Both the position numbers and the translations under genes were made by a program. Of a stretch of 64,000 nucleotides of DNA, positions 16,646 to 26,106 are shown piece by piece (positions within the stretch are counted from its first letter, which is position 1; every line of letters starts with the position of its first letter). Origin of the DNA: Saccharopolyspora kobensis (GTDB lineage Bacteria; Actinomycetota; Actinomycetes; Mycobacteriales; Pseudonocardiaceae); the NCBI RefSeq assembly GCF_900108315.1, contig NZ_FNVB01000002.1:1078562-1142561 (forward strand), written 5' to 3'. Below the pieces are notes generated by a model that saw only the letters and a program-made list of their open reading frames with translations, did not search any database and had not been told where the DNA came from.

Positions 16646-17979
16646 GGTCGCTCCGTCGGGACGCTGCTGCGGCCGCCAGCGTTGGACAGGACCGGTAGCA
16701 GCGGTGTTGCGGTGCGGCTGCGGAACGCGCCGCAGAGCACTCCGCAGCCGTAGGCCGCGTCGTCGGCGAGGCGGGCCAGTGTCCAGCTGACCGGGTCCAG
16801 CGGTGGGCGTTCGCGGAACCAGTCCAGCAGGTGCCGCAGCGCCACCGCCGTCAAGACGCGGCGGCCACCTCGGCTCATCGCCAGCAGGGGGATCGCGAGC
16901 GGCGCCCAGGGCCTGCCGATGGCGTCGGCCAGGTAGCGGCCTGCGCCGAGTGTTCCGAGCGCCGTCAGGCGCAGCGATTCCTCCACCGGGACTCCGATCT
17001 TGCCCAGCTTGCGGGCCAGGAGCACCGCCGCGCCGCTGGTGACCGCCAGTGCCGGGGTTATTCGGCGGGTGCCGAGCAGCGCCCACGCGGCGGCGCTCCA
17101 CAGCGAAGTCCGGACCGGGGCGACCGCCGTGCCGTGGCGGGTGGCGAGCGGGCCGGCTGATGTTCCGTAGCTGAAGCGCTGGCGGAGCAGGGCCGTCCAG
17201 GTCCGGCGCGGTCGGTGGTGCACGGTGGATGCCGGTTCGTAGCGGATCCGGTGCTGCTGAACCAGGCGCCAGATCAGGTCGACGTCCTCGCCGAAGCGGA
17301 GGTTCTCGTCGAATCCACCAGCTTCGCGGAGCACATCGGTGCGGACCACCAGTGCCGCCGAGGGCACGTAGCTGATGCGGCTGCCCGGCTGCACCAGTCC
17401 TGGTTGATCGCCGAGGTCCAGCGGCGATCTCGCGGTCTCGTAGCGGTCGAGTGCACTGCTGCCCGGGACGCTGCGGACGCGGGGCGCCACTGCCACCACA
17501 TCGGGGTCCTCGAAGTGGCTGAGCAGTGGTTCGAGCCAGCCGGGCGCTGCCTCGACATCGGCGTCCAGGAAGGCCACCAGCGGCGTGGTGACCAGTCGCA
17601 GGCCCGAGTTCCGGGCCGCTGCCGGGCCCCGGGGCACCGGGTGCCGCACCGAGGCGCCCGGTACCGGGTGCCTCGATCCGTCGTCCACGACGATCGCCGA
17701 GTCCGGTGCTCGGTACTGGTCGTCGCGCACTGGAAGCACCGCGGTCACGTCTTCGGGACGGAACCGGGACTGCTCGTAGCGGGGGTGCGCCATACCTGCG
17801 CCGACCAGGCGCTTCGCGAGCGCTGCGCCCGCAGTCACCGGCTCTCCGGCGAACCACCGGTCGACCAGGCGCGCTCCTGCCGCGCTCAGCCGCAGCACGC
17901 GGAACGGTGAGCCGCCGGCCAGGGCTCGACCGTCGGCGAAGCGGCGGAGACCGGGATCGGGCGCCAACCGGAGGGTCAT
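16642..17979 (-). CDS. mftF: MftF, mycofactocin glycosyltransferase (GT2)
   Basis: A 445-residue family 2 glycosyltransferase. The GT-A domain shows VVDDGS, VAFLDADVEAAPGWLEP with the DxD metal motif, and FGEDVDLIWRLVQQHR, the ED acceptor-base region. Hydrophobic C-terminal helices suggest membrane association. MftF adds beta-1,4-linked glucose units to the mycofactocin core. The N-terminal ~75 residues are a family-specific extension. Its start overlaps the SDR stop and its stop overlaps mftE, so it is tightly coupled in the operon. Confidence 0.92.
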   Translation of the reverse strand: MTLRLAPDPGLRRFADGRALAGGSPFRVLRLSAAGARLVDRWFAGEPVTAGAALAKRLVGAGMAHPRYEQSRFRPEDVTAVLPVRDDQYRAPDSAIVVDDGSRHPVPGASVRHPVPRGPAAARNSGLRLVTTPLVAFLDADVEAAPGWLEPLLSHFEDPDVVAVAPRVRSVPGSSALDRYETARSPLDLGDQPGLVQPGSRISYVPSAALVVRTDVLREAGGFDENLRFGEDVDLIWRLVQQHRIRYEPASTVHHRPRRTWTALLRQRFSYGTSAGPLATRHGTAVAPVRTSLWSAAAWALLGTRRITPALAVTSGAAVLLARKLGKIGVPVEESLRLTALGTLGAGRYLADAIGRPWAPLAIPLLAMSRGGRRVLTAVALRHLLDWFRERPPLDPVSWTLARLADDAAYGCGVLCGAFRSRTATPLLPVLSNAGGRSSVPTERP

Positions 17980-18758
17980 GCGGTGAAACCTCCGTCGGCG
18001 TGCACCACGGTTCCGGTGATCGCCGAGGACCGCTCACCGCACAGCCAGCACACCGCCGCTGCGACCTCCTCGGGTTCCAGGATCCGCTCGACGAGCTGGT
18101 GCCTGCTGAACTCCTCGACGTCGGGCAGGTCGTAGTAGGCCGCGGTGGCGGTGAGCATGTCGGTGCGGGTCGATCCCGGCGAGACGGCCGTGGCGGTGAT
18201 CCCGGTGCCGCGCAGGTCGGTGGCCAGGCCTCTGATCAAGCCGACCACGGCGTGCTTGGCCGCGTTGTACCCGGCGAGGTGGTACAGCCCGCGGTGCGCG
18301 GCCGAGGAGGCCAGCGCGACGAAGCGGCCGGAGCGCGGTTCGGGCTGTTGCAGCAGTTTCGGCACGGCGGCGCGGGCCAGGTTCGCCACGCCCCGGACGC
18401 CGACGTCGAACAGGGCGTTCCACTGCTCGTCGGTGGTCTCCCAGAGCGGTTCGCCACCTGCCATGACCGCCGCTGCCGCGACCGCTGCGTCGATCCCGCC
18501 GAACTCGGCCTCGGCCACTTCGACGGCGTGCCGGACGGCCGCGTCGTCCCGGACGTCGGCGACCACGTCACGGACCGAATCCGGCCACTGCTCGGCCAGT
18601 TCCCGCAGCTGCGCGCGGGTTCCGAGCGGATAGGAGGCTCCGGGGAGCTCCGCGCAGATGTCGGTGGCGACAACGCGCCAACCCTCGGTGGCGAGCTGCC
18701 GCACCACAGCGGCGCCTATCCCGCGCGCCGCACCGGTGACGATCGCGACCCTGCTCAT
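17976..18758 (-). CDS. Mycofactocin-associated short-chain dehydrogenase
   Basis: A 260-residue SDR with GAARGIG nucleotide-binding motif (9-15), catalytic YNAAK, and a C-terminal ITGTVVHADGGFTA. Its place inside the mft run fits the mycofactocin-coupled SDR group, which hold a non-exchangeable nicotinamide cofactor re-oxidised by mycofactocin. The natural substrate (alcohol or hydroxy compound) cannot be read from sequence. It overlaps mftF by 4 bp; the 121-bp gap to the upstream ETF-beta gene is the largest within the run. Confidence 0.85.
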   Translation of the reverse strand: MSRVAIVTGAARGIGAAVVRQLATEGWRVVATDICAELPGASYPLGTRAQLRELAEQWPDSVRDVVADVRDDAAVRHAVEVAEAEFGGIDAAVAAAAVMAGGEPLWETTDEQWNALFDVGVRGVANLARAAVPKLLQQPEPRSGRFVALASSAAHRGLYHLAGYNAAKHAVVGLIRGLATDLRGTGITATAVSPGSTRTDMLTATAAYYDLPDVEEFSRHQLVERILEPEEVAAAVCWLCGERSSAITGTVVHADGGFTA

Positions 18759-18879
18759 GGCCTACCCGCCTCTCCGCGATTCACAGTGGCGGTTGCGTTC
18801 CGGATCGATTCTTGTGGCTGATTCGCATCACGGCCCCCAGGGATGCGGTTGTGCAGCACTGGGGTCGGCACAGGGCTGC

Positions 18880-19743
18880 TCATGGCCGTTCCACTGCTTC
18901 TCGCGCGACAGGGTCGGTTTCGAGGTAGCCGTGGCGGTGCAGGTAGGCCAGCAGGACGTCGGCGGCTTCCGGTGCTGGGAGCGGGCCGACGATCGCCGGC
19001 GGGGTGCGTTCGACCAGCGCTCCGGTGAGCTCCAGGATCCGGTGGTGCGCAGCAGCCGCTGTCGGGGGCGGTAGTTCGCGCGGGCGCGGGCGACGCGGGC
19101 GGGCGGCGACCGTCGGCCCCCGTCGGGTGTCGAACGGCACCGAGGAGATCGGGGCGCGTTGAGCGGCCAGCACGGCTGGCAAGCTCGCTCGGCGTAGGCG
19201 GACACCGCCTTCGACGGAGATGACAGCGGGGGTCGGCAGGCGAAGGACCTCGCGGCGTCCGCCGTCCAAGCGTCGGTGGGCCAGGACCGTCCGTCCCTCG
19301 GTCGCGAGCTTGACGACGCCGAGCGCCTGCGCGGCGCCCAGGCGCGCGGCGATGAACGCCGGAGTTGTGCCGGTTGCGCCGTCGGACGATCTGTCGCCGC
19401 ACAGCACCAGGTCGGGGGTTGTCCTCAGCGCAGTTGTGATCGCACGAGCGGTTTCAGCGCCGTTGGACGCCAGCCAGCGGGCGTCGGGTGCGGTGTCGCG
19501 CTCCACTCGGATCGCCTCGTGCGCTCCAGCGGCCAACGCCGTCCGCAGCACCTCGTCGGCTTCCGGCGGTCCAACCGTCACCGCCACCACATGCCCGTCC
19601 AGCTCTTCAGCGAGCCTGAGCGCGTGCTCCAGCGCGGCGAGCTCGGCGGCGTTGGTGCCTCGGTGGTCGGTGGTGAGGTTGCCGGTCAGCGGGTCGACCT
19701 CGATGCGCTGCCACGACCAGCTCAGCGCTGCGACGATCTGCAT
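18880..19743 (-). CDS. etfB: Mycofactocin-associated ETF beta subunit
   Basis: A 287-residue electron-transfer flavoprotein beta-like protein. It has the ETF N-terminus (MQIVAALSWSW), a nucleotide-binding core with VVAVTVGPPEADEVLRTALAAGAHEAIRV and LVLCGDRSSDGATGTTPAFIAARLG, and a late segment TPAVISVEGG typical of ETF-beta. The C-terminal ~80 residues are basic and divergent. With the alpha subunit (21327-22265), FixC and FixX it should carry electrons from a dehydrogenase to membrane quinone. It lies one base after fixX. The longer open frame upstream lacks similarity, so the ATG at 19743 is used. Confidence 0.88.
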   Translation of the reverse strand: MQIVAALSWSWQRIEVDPLTGNLTTDHRGTNAAELAALEHALRLAEELDGHVVAVTVGPPEADEVLRTALAAGAHEAIRVERDTAPDARWLASNGAETARAITTALRTTPDLVLCGDRSSDGATGTTPAFIAARLGAAQALGVVKLATEGRTVLAHRRLDGGRREVLRLPTPAVISVEGGVRLRRASLPAVLAAQRAPISSVPFDTRRGPTVAARPRRPRPRELPPPTAAAAHHRILELTGALVERTPPAIVGPLPAPEAADVLLAYLHRHGYLETDPVAREAVERP

Positions 19744-19744
19744 G

Positions 19745-20032
19745 TCAGCCCTTCCGGAACACGACGCCGTGCCCGCCGTCGGGGTAGGTCCAGGTGATGG
19801 CGCCCGCCGAGTTGCAGAGCTGGTAGCAGGTGCCGCACTCGAAGCACTGCTCGTAGTTGAACAGGATTCCGCCGTCGTCGGTGGGCACGAACAGCTTCGC
19901 CGGGCACGCCGGCACGCACGCCCTGGTGGTGCAGGAGCGGCAGATCTCGGTGTCGACCGTGATGTGCGGGCGCTCACCGACGTCGAACTCGACCGTGGAC
20001 ATCCGGTCCGCGAAGGACATCTCGTGGTGCAT
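19745..20032 (-). CDS. fixX: FixX-type ferredoxin
   Basis: A 95-residue ferredoxin-like protein. CRSCTTRACVPACP and CFECGTCYQLC supply the cysteines for iron-sulfur clusters; the second set is the usual FixX 4Fe-4S site. FixX partners FixC as the iron-sulfur subunit of an ETF:quinone oxidoreductase. It sits nine bases after fixC and one base before etfB, which matches the Fix module order. Confidence 0.92.
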   Translation of the reverse strand: MHHEMSFADRMSTVEFDVGERPHITVDTEICRSCTTRACVPACPAKLFVPTDDGGILFNYEQCFECGTCYQLCNSAGAITWTYPDGGHGVVFRKG

Positions 20033-20041
20033 GTTCGCTCC

Positions 20042-21334
20042 TCACCCGAAGGTCCGGAATCCCGCCCAGGCGTCCGCGGCTAGTTCGCGCAGGCGGATGC
20101 CGTGCCGGGCCGCCGTGCGGCGGAACAGCTTGCGCAGACCCGGTTTCGGCTCCGGGTTGCGAACGGTGAAGACCTCCTGGGCCAGGTCGCAGAGCAGTTT
20201 CGGGTACTGGCGCTGAACCCGCTCGGAGAGCACCAGGTGCGGTGCGCGCTGCAGGTTCTTGTGATCGGTGAGCACGAAGTTGTCCTGCAGCCGCTTGCGG
20301 TAGCCGGACAGGTCCCTGCTTCCGGCGGCGATGGCTTCGGCTGCCGCGCGACCGGCCGCCAGCCCGGAGCCGATGGCGAAGTTGACCCCCTCCAGCCAGA
20401 TCCCGGCCGCCAGGCACATCGCCGCTGCGTCACCCGCGACCAGCATGCCGTCGGTGCTCAGCGGCGGCATGCTGCGGTAGCCGCCTTCGGGGATCAAGTG
20501 CGCCGAGTACTCCTTGAGCTCGGCACCGCGCAGGTAGGGGGCGATGCCGGGATGGGCTTTGAAGTCGGCCAGCACGTCTTCGGGGCGGCGGCCCGATTCG
20601 GCCAGCCCGGTCAGCGACAGGACGACGCCGACGCTGATCGCGTCCCGGTTGGTGTAGACGAACCCGCCGCCCGGGATGCCCCCGGTGCAGCCGAGGACTT
20701 CGAAGTCCGCGCCCTCGTCGCCGCGCAGGCCGAACCGCTCCTCGATGCTCTTCCGGGGCAGCGCGAGGGTCTCCTTGACGCCGAGGGTGTGGTGCGCGGC
20801 GTCGGTCGTGGGCAGCAGCCCGGCTTGCTTGGCGAGGAACGAGTTGACCCCGTCGCAGGCGATGACCACGTCGGCGCGGATGTCGCCGTCCGGGCGGTCG
20901 GTGCGCACGCCGACCACGCGCCCGCCGTCGCGCAGCAGCTCGGTGGCCACGGTCGAGGTCACCAACTGCGCTCCGGCGTCCACCGCCTTGCCAGCGAGCC
21001 AGGAGTCGAAGTCGGCGCGGTAGGTGGTCATGCCGTTGTGGGGTGCGCCCGCCCAGTCCTGGGTGCGGAAGTCGATGGTCAGCGCCTGGGTGTCGGTCAG
21101 GACCATCGTGCCGCGGCGGGTGACCCAGCGCTGCACGGGCACCTCTTCCCACCAGTTCGGCAGGACCTCGTCGAGGACCCGCCCGTAGACGACTCCGCCG
21201 TAGACGTTCTTGGCACCGGGGAACGGGCCGCGTTCCAGCAGGACGACGCTGCGCCCGGCGCGGGCCAGCTCCAGTGCGGCCGCCGAACCGGCGGGACCGG
21301 CTCCGACGACCACCGCGTCCACCCGCTCACTCAT
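20042..21334 (-). CDS. fixC: FixC-type ETF:quinone oxidoreductase flavoprotein
   Basis: A 430-residue FAD protein. The N-terminal Rossmann motif is DAVVVGAGPAGSAAALELARAG, cut here to DAVVVGAGPAGSA at residues 5-17; a second FAD contact is GMLVAGDAAAMCLAAG near 300. The region between holds the geranylgeranyl-reductase-like substrate domain, and the C-terminus is a conserved helical tail for FixX contact. It is predicted to take electrons from ETF and reduce quinone at the membrane surface. It overlaps etfA by 8 bp. In mycofactocin loci of this type it may re-oxidise the reduced cofactor or its dehydrogenases. Confidence 0.9.
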   Translation of the reverse strand: MSERVDAVVVGAGPAGSAAALELARAGRSVVLLERGPFPGAKNVYGGVVYGRVLDEVLPNWWEEVPVQRWVTRRGTMVLTDTQALTIDFRTQDWAGAPHNGMTTYRADFDSWLAGKAVDAGAQLVTSTVATELLRDGGRVVGVRTDRPDGDIRADVVIACDGVNSFLAKQAGLLPTTDAAHHTLGVKETLALPRKSIEERFGLRGDEGADFEVLGCTGGIPGGGFVYTNRDAISVGVVLSLTGLAESGRRPEDVLADFKAHPGIAPYLRGAELKEYSAHLIPEGGYRSMPPLSTDGMLVAGDAAAMCLAAGIWLEGVNFAIGSGLAAGRAAAEAIAAGSRDLSGYRKRLQDNFVLTDHKNLQRAPHLVLSERVQRQYPKLLCDLAQEVFTVRNPEPKPGLRKLFRRTAARHGIRLRELAADAWAGFRTFG

Positions 21335-22265
21335 CGGCGGCTCCGTTCAGTCGGCGGGCGAGTTCGCGCAGGACCTCGGGGGCGTCGGCGACGATGCCGA
21401 GGTCCGCCATCGCCGTCATCGGGCAGGAAGGGTCGGTGTTCACGCTGATCACGTGCTCGGGCCTGCCGAGCCCGCCGACGTGCTGGGCCGCGCCCGAGAC
21501 GCCGAACGCGATGTAGAGGGCGGGATCGACGACCACCCCGGTGGTGCCGATCTGGCGGTCGTGGCCCGCCCACCCGGCATCTGTGATGACCCTGGTCGCA
21601 CCGGCCGACGCGCCGAGCGCGGCGGCGACTTCGGTGAGGGTGCGCATCACCGCGGAGCCGTCCTCCCCTGTCCGCACCAGGCCGGCACCCGCGCCGAGGA
21701 TCCGCTGGGCTTCGGTGAGTTCGACGGTTTCCGGGTCCGGGTCAAGGATCTGCGCGGTCTCCGCGTCGAGGACGTCCTCGGGCAGCGTCACCGGCAGCTC
21801 CACCGGTTCCGGGCTCGGCACCGGTTCGGGCACGCCGCGCGCGTTCGGCTGGAGGGTCACCACGACGGGGCCGTTGAACTCGACATCCACGGCCAGCCGG
21901 TCGTCCACCCGGGACAGCTCGACGTGCGTGGCGGTGCACCGGCTGGCACCGGCGAACAGCTGCCGGTCTGCGCGGAAAGCGAGCCGCGCTGCGAGATCAC
22001 GCCCGTCGGGAGATGCCGGAAGCAGCACCACCGGAACGCTGCGCAGCACCGGTGCCAGTGCCTCGGCCAATGCGCCGAACGCGACTCGTGGCACTTCGCT
22101 CGTCCAGACCTGCCGAGCGGCGATCAACTCGCGAGCAGCCGCCCGGGTGCCCGTCCCGACCAGCAGGACCGCTCCCCCGCACTCGGCGACGGCTTCGTCG
22201 GCGCCGCTGGGGAGGACTGCGTCGCGGACGACCACGACGGCCAGCACATCGGGAAGCCCGGTCAC
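21327..22265 (-). CDS. etfA: Mycofactocin-associated ETF alpha subunit
   Basis: A 312-residue ETF alpha-like protein. The N-terminal half is a divergent domain I. The C-terminal FAD domain is clear: GAGAGLVRTGEDGSAVM, a conserved DAGWAGHDRQIGTTG loop, then VDPALYIAFGVSGAAQH and ISVNTDPSCPMTAMADLGI, the standard FAD-binding signature of ETF-alpha. Together with ETF beta it forms the heterodimeric one-electron shuttle. ATGA-type overlaps join it to the OYE gene upstream. Confidence 0.9.
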   Translation of the reverse strand: MTGLPDVLAVVVVRDAVLPSGADEAVAECGGAVLLVGTGTRAAARELIAARQVWTSEVPRVAFGALAEALAPVLRSVPVVLLPASPDGRDLAARLAFRADRQLFAGASRCTATHVELSRVDDRLAVDVEFNGPVVVTLQPNARGVPEPVPSPEPVELPVTLPEDVLDAETAQILDPDPETVELTEAQRILGAGAGLVRTGEDGSAVMRTLTEVAAALGASAGATRVITDAGWAGHDRQIGTTGVVVDPALYIAFGVSGAAQHVGGLGRPEHVISVNTDPSCPMTAMADLGIVADAPEVLRELARRLNGAADE

Positions 22266-24211
22266 AAGCCCACCGCCAAACGGTGTCCTTCGACGACCGC
22301 GGCGTGCGCGCGGCGCGGGGCGATGCAGTCACCGATCCGGTGAACTGCGAACGGCGCGTCCTTCAGCTCCTGCCACAGCTCGTCCTCGGGTGCTTGGTGA
22401 GTTGCGCAGACGATCCAGTCGAAGCGTTCCTCGCTCATGTTCCCGGTGGTGTGCTTGAGGATCTGCAGGACCACCCCACCGGCTTCAGCGGCCGCGGACA
22501 TCACAACCTCGTCAGTGCGCTGGACGATGCCCTTCGCGTGCGCCCGGATGTTGAAGGTCTCCATGTCCAGGGTCACGCCGAGGTCCTGGCAGACCACCAT
22601 GCCCGGCGTGCTGATCTGCACCCGGCAACATCGGTCGGCCAGCAGTTCGGCGACCGAAGCGGCCTGGTGGAAGCCGAGTTCGTCGACCACGAGCACATCG
22701 CCTTCGGGAGCGGCGCGGCCCTCCAGCACGTCGCGGACGTCGACGACGCGCTCCGCGCCCCCGGCCCAGTGCACGGGTTGCGGACGGGCGCCGGTGGCCA
22801 GCACCACCACGTCGGGGCGCTCGCCGCGCAGCATCTCGGCGGTGGCCGCCACGTTGGTCTTGATGTCCGCGCCGAAGCGCTCGCACTCCGCGCGGAGGTT
22901 GCGCACCACGTCGAGGAACTCCGCCCGGCTGGGCACGGTCGCCGCCACCGCGACCTGTCCACCGGTGGACGGTTCCCGCTCGAACAGGGTCACGTGGTGG
23001 CCGCGCTCGGCGGCCGTCGCCGCAGCTTGCAGGCCCGCCGGCCCGCCGCCGACGACGAGCACCCGCTTGCGCAGCCGCGGCATCGGCAGCGGCGTGGACT
23101 CCCGTCCGGCGCGCGGGTTCTCGATGCAGCCCAGCCAGCGGTTCAGGCCCATCCGCCCGACGCACTCCTGGTTGCACGACAGGCAGGTCCGGATGTCGCC
23201 GCGGTGCCCCGAACGGGCCTTGCCCGCGAAATCGGGGTCCGCGATCTGCCCGCGCACCACACCGACCAGGTCGCAGTGCCCCTCCTCCAGCGCGCGCTCG
23301 GCCTGCAGCGGATCCTTGATCCGGCCGACGCCGACCACCGGCAGGTCCACGGCGCGGCGGATCGCGTTGGAGATGAACAGCGCGTACCCGGGCGGGATCG
23401 TCATGGACGCCTCGATCATGTAGAGCGTGGAGGTGGCCACGCCGATCGAGGTGTTGATGTAGTCGACCTTCCCGGTGGCCTCGACCATCCGCGCGACCTC
23501 GACGGCCTCGTCGATGGTGGTGCCGCCCTCGATCAGCTCGTCGCCGCACAGCCGGACGCCGAGCGCCCGGTCCGGGCCGATCGCCTCCCGGACCACGTCG
23601 ATGATCTCCAGCAGGATGCGAGCGCGGTTGGCCAGCGGACCGCCGTAGGCGTCGGTGCGCACGTTCGTCGCCGGGGACAGGAATCCGCGCACGATCGAGG
23701 AGTGCGAGCACTGCAGCTCGACACCGTCGAAACCGCCGTCCGCGCAATGCCCGGCCACGGTGCCGTAACCGGCCACGACCTCGGCGATCTCGTGCACGTC
23801 GATCGCTTTCGGCACCTCGCGGAACATCGGGTCGGGCACCGCCGACGGCGCCCACACCGGCAGCCTCGAATACATCGAGGACGCCTGCCCGCCGTTGTGG
23901 TTGAGCTGCGCGAGGATCGGAACGTCGTGGGCGTGGACGGCCTCGGTGATCCGCCGGTACCCGGGCACCACCTCGGGCCGGAAGCCGTGGATCAGCTTCT
24001 CGTAGGGCCAGTCGGTCGGGTGGGTGGAGTGCTCCTCGGTGATGATCAGCCCGGCGCCGCCCGCGGCACGGGCCGCGTAGTACGCGGCGTGCTGGTCGGT
24101 CGGCACTCCGTCCTGGGCGTAGTTCGTCAGGTGCGCGGAGAACACGATGCGGTTGCGGACGGTCAGCGGCCCGATCCGCAGCGGTGAGAACAGATAGCGG
24201 TGTTCGCTCAT
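22262..24211 (-). CDS. Mycofactocin system FadH/OYE-type oxidoreductase 2
   Basis: A 649-residue three-domain enzyme like 2,4-dienoyl-CoA reductase. An Old Yellow Enzyme TIM barrel (FMN; about 1-330) is followed by a 4Fe-4S site CLSCNQECVGRMGLNRWLGC (four Cys), an FAD-binding motif VVGGGPAGLQAAA, and an NAD(P)-binding domain. It matches by order and context the second mycofactocin-associated OYE group. Substrate is unknown; an electron-bifurcating or relay role between a flavin reductase and the ETF module is plausible. Start and stop overlap both neighbours by 4 bp. Confidence 0.87.
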   Translation of the reverse strand: MSEHRYLFSPLRIGPLTVRNRIVFSAHLTNYAQDGVPTDQHAAYYAARAAGGAGLIITEEHSTHPTDWPYEKLIHGFRPEVVPGYRRITEAVHAHDVPILAQLNHNGGQASSMYSRLPVWAPSAVPDPMFREVPKAIDVHEIAEVVAGYGTVAGHCADGGFDGVELQCSHSSIVRGFLSPATNVRTDAYGGPLANRARILLEIIDVVREAIGPDRALGVRLCGDELIEGGTTIDEAVEVARMVEATGKVDYINTSIGVATSTLYMIEASMTIPPGYALFISNAIRRAVDLPVVGVGRIKDPLQAERALEEGHCDLVGVVRGQIADPDFAGKARSGHRGDIRTCLSCNQECVGRMGLNRWLGCIENPRAGRESTPLPMPRLRKRVLVVGGGPAGLQAAATAAERGHHVTLFEREPSTGGQVAVAATVPSRAEFLDVVRNLRAECERFGADIKTNVAATAEMLRGERPDVVVLATGARPQPVHWAGGAERVVDVRDVLEGRAAPEGDVLVVDELGFHQAASVAELLADRCCRVQISTPGMVVCQDLGVTLDMETFNIRAHAKGIVQRTDEVVMSAAAEAGGVVLQILKHTTGNMSEERFDWIVCATHQAPEDELWQELKDAPFAVHRIGDCIAPRRAHAAVVEGHRLAVGL

Positions 24212-26106
24212 CTCGCGCCCTCCAGCGCGGTGATCCGGTGCGCGGCGCGACGGCCCTCGAGGATCGCTTCGTGGATCGTGCGGGGCGCCACGCAGTCCCC
24301 GGCCCGCACTGCTCCGGCCGGTTCCGGGTTGGGCAGCCGGTGTCCGCAGTGGACGACCACCGCGCAGGCCACGTCGCGGCGCTGAGCGGTGAAGACGTCC
24401 TCGAGCACCACGTGGTCGGGGTGGACCTCGCGCAGCAGCGAGCGCTTCTCCAGACGCACACCGGCGCGCTGCAGGCGTCCGTTGGCGTCGGCCAGGTCTC
24501 CGGTCAGCGCGAGCTGCGTGCCGACGACCTGGTCCTGGGTGACGATGGAGGTGTCCCGCCCCCGCTCGGCGAGCAGCTCCGCGACACCGACGCCCACCGC
24601 GTCGCCGACCGGGTCGAACACCACGACCGGACCGTCCGGCAGCACGTCGTCCGCCAGCATTGCCGTGACGTCGACGATCGTGCCGCCGAAGTCCTCATAG
24701 GCGCGCGGGCCCGGCCTCGAGCCGGTCGCGATCACCGCGTCCCGGCTGGTCAGGTCCGCTTCGGTGCCGAGAGTGACGCGCACTCCGAGCCGGCGCACCT
24801 CCGCCTCGAGCCAGTCCGCGAGCAGCTGCAATCTCGCCCGGCCACCGACCTGCGCGGCGAGCAGCAACGACCCGCCCAGCCTGTCACCTCGCTCGACGAT
24901 CTCCACCGAATGCCCGTTCAGCGCCAGAACACGCGCCGCTTCCATCCCGGCCGGGCCACCTCCGACGACGAGCACGTCGCGCGGTTCAGCAGGAGCAGCG
25001 GCCCCCTCGGTGGCCTCGTGTCCGCTGAACGGCTCGCCGATGCAGGAGACGATCGGGTTGCGGTTGTCCCGCACCCGGCACTTCTGGTTGCACAGCACGC
25101 ACGGCCTGACCTGCTCAGGACGTCCGGATCGCACCAGCTCGACCAGTTGCGGCTCGGCGATCTGCGCCCGCGTCATCTCGACCAGGTCCGCGACGCCGTC
25201 GTCCAAAGCCCACTTCGCCTGCGCCGGGTCCACGACGCTGCCCTGCAGGACGACCTGGGGCGGGCGCTTCTCGGTGCGCACGGCTTCGCGGATCTGGCGG
25301 CAGAGATCGATGTTGAAGCCCGGTTCGGTGTGCAGGTCCGGGCGGGTCGCCGAGGTCGCCATCGCCGAACCGCGCACCACCACCAGGTAGTCGATGCGGT
25401 CGGCGACCGACCGCGCGATCCCGGCGGCCTGTTCCGGGGTGATGCCCGCCCACGGAGCGAGTTCGTCGCAGGACAACCGCAGCCCCACGACACCGTCCCC
25501 GACCGCGTCCCGGACGGCGGCGAGCACCTCGCGCAACAACCGCACCCGGTCCTCGCCGTAGCCGTCGGAGCGCTGGTTGGTGAGCCCGGAGAGGAACTGC
25601 CGCAGCAGGGAGAACTGTCCTGCGTCCAGCTCCACCCCGTGCAATCCGGCGTGCACTGCCGAACGCGCCGCGGCGGCGAACCCGGCTACCAGCGCATCGA
25701 TCTGGCCCTGCTCGACCTCCATCGGCAGCTCACGGCTGACCACGTCCGGCACGCGCGACGGCGCCCACAACACCTGCTGTGAGAACGCCGACGAGCCCTG
25801 AGATCCCGAGTGGCCGAGACCAGCGAGAACTATCGTTCCGTGCGGTCGGCACGCCTCGGCGACCGCCGCCCACCCCGAGGCACACTCAGCGGCCAGAGGC
25901 GCCCGCTCGTAGGGCCAGTCCGAGGCGTGCACGCTGGCTGTCTCGGTGACGATCACACCGGCACCGCCGGCCGCACGCGCCCGGTAGTAGGCGACGTGGC
26001 GGTCCGAAATCGCCCGCCCGCGCCCCAAGTTCGTCTCGTGCGGCCCGAACAGCACCCGCGACGGTGCTTCGGCAGAACCGAGCCGCACACCTTCCGCGAG
26101 GCTCAT
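24208..26106 (-). CDS. Mycofactocin system FadH/OYE-type oxidoreductase 1
   Basis: A 632-residue paralogue of the downstream gene with the same layout: OYE barrel, CVLCNQKCRVRDNRNPIVSC cluster ligands, VVGGGPAGMEAARVL for FAD, and a second nucleotide site. Identity with its neighbour is only moderate, so the two are old duplicates with different roles. Here they follow mftC, where mycobacterial loci carry the FMN enzyme MftD; no MftD-like gene is visible in this cluster. One of the OYE proteins might replace that step, but this is only inference. Confidence 0.87.
   Translation of the reverse strand: MSLAEGVRLGSAEAPSRVLFGPHETNLGRGRAISDRHVAYYRARAAGGAGVIVTETASVHASDWPYERAPLAAECASGWAAVAEACRPHGTIVLAGLGHSGSQGSSAFSQQVLWAPSRVPDVVSRELPMEVEQGQIDALVAGFAAAARSAVHAGLHGVELDAGQFSLLRQFLSGLTNQRSDGYGEDRVRLLREVLAAVRDAVGDGVVGLRLSCDELAPWAGITPEQAAGIARSVADRIDYLVVVRGSAMATSATRPDLHTEPGFNIDLCRQIREAVRTEKRPPQVVLQGSVVDPAQAKWALDDGVADLVEMTRAQIAEPQLVELVRSGRPEQVRPCVLCNQKCRVRDNRNPIVSCIGEPFSGHEATEGAAAPAEPRDVLVVGGGPAGMEAARVLALNGHSVEIVERGDRLGGSLLLAAQVGGRARLQLLADWLEAEVRRLGVRVTLGTEADLTSRDAVIATGSRPGPRAYEDFGGTIVDVTAMLADDVLPDGPVVVFDPVGDAVGVGVAELLAERGRDTSIVTQDQVVGTQLALTGDLADANGRLQRAGVRLEKRSLLREVHPDHVVLEDVFTAQRRDVACAVVVHCGHRLPNPEPAGAVRAGDCVAPRTIHEAILEGRRAAHRITALEGAR

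Noticed and set aside
22013..24187. 724-codon plus-strand frame over the OYE gene
   Set aside because: Antisense to a gene with OYE, Fe-S and FAD motifs; no recognisable domain in the plus frame.
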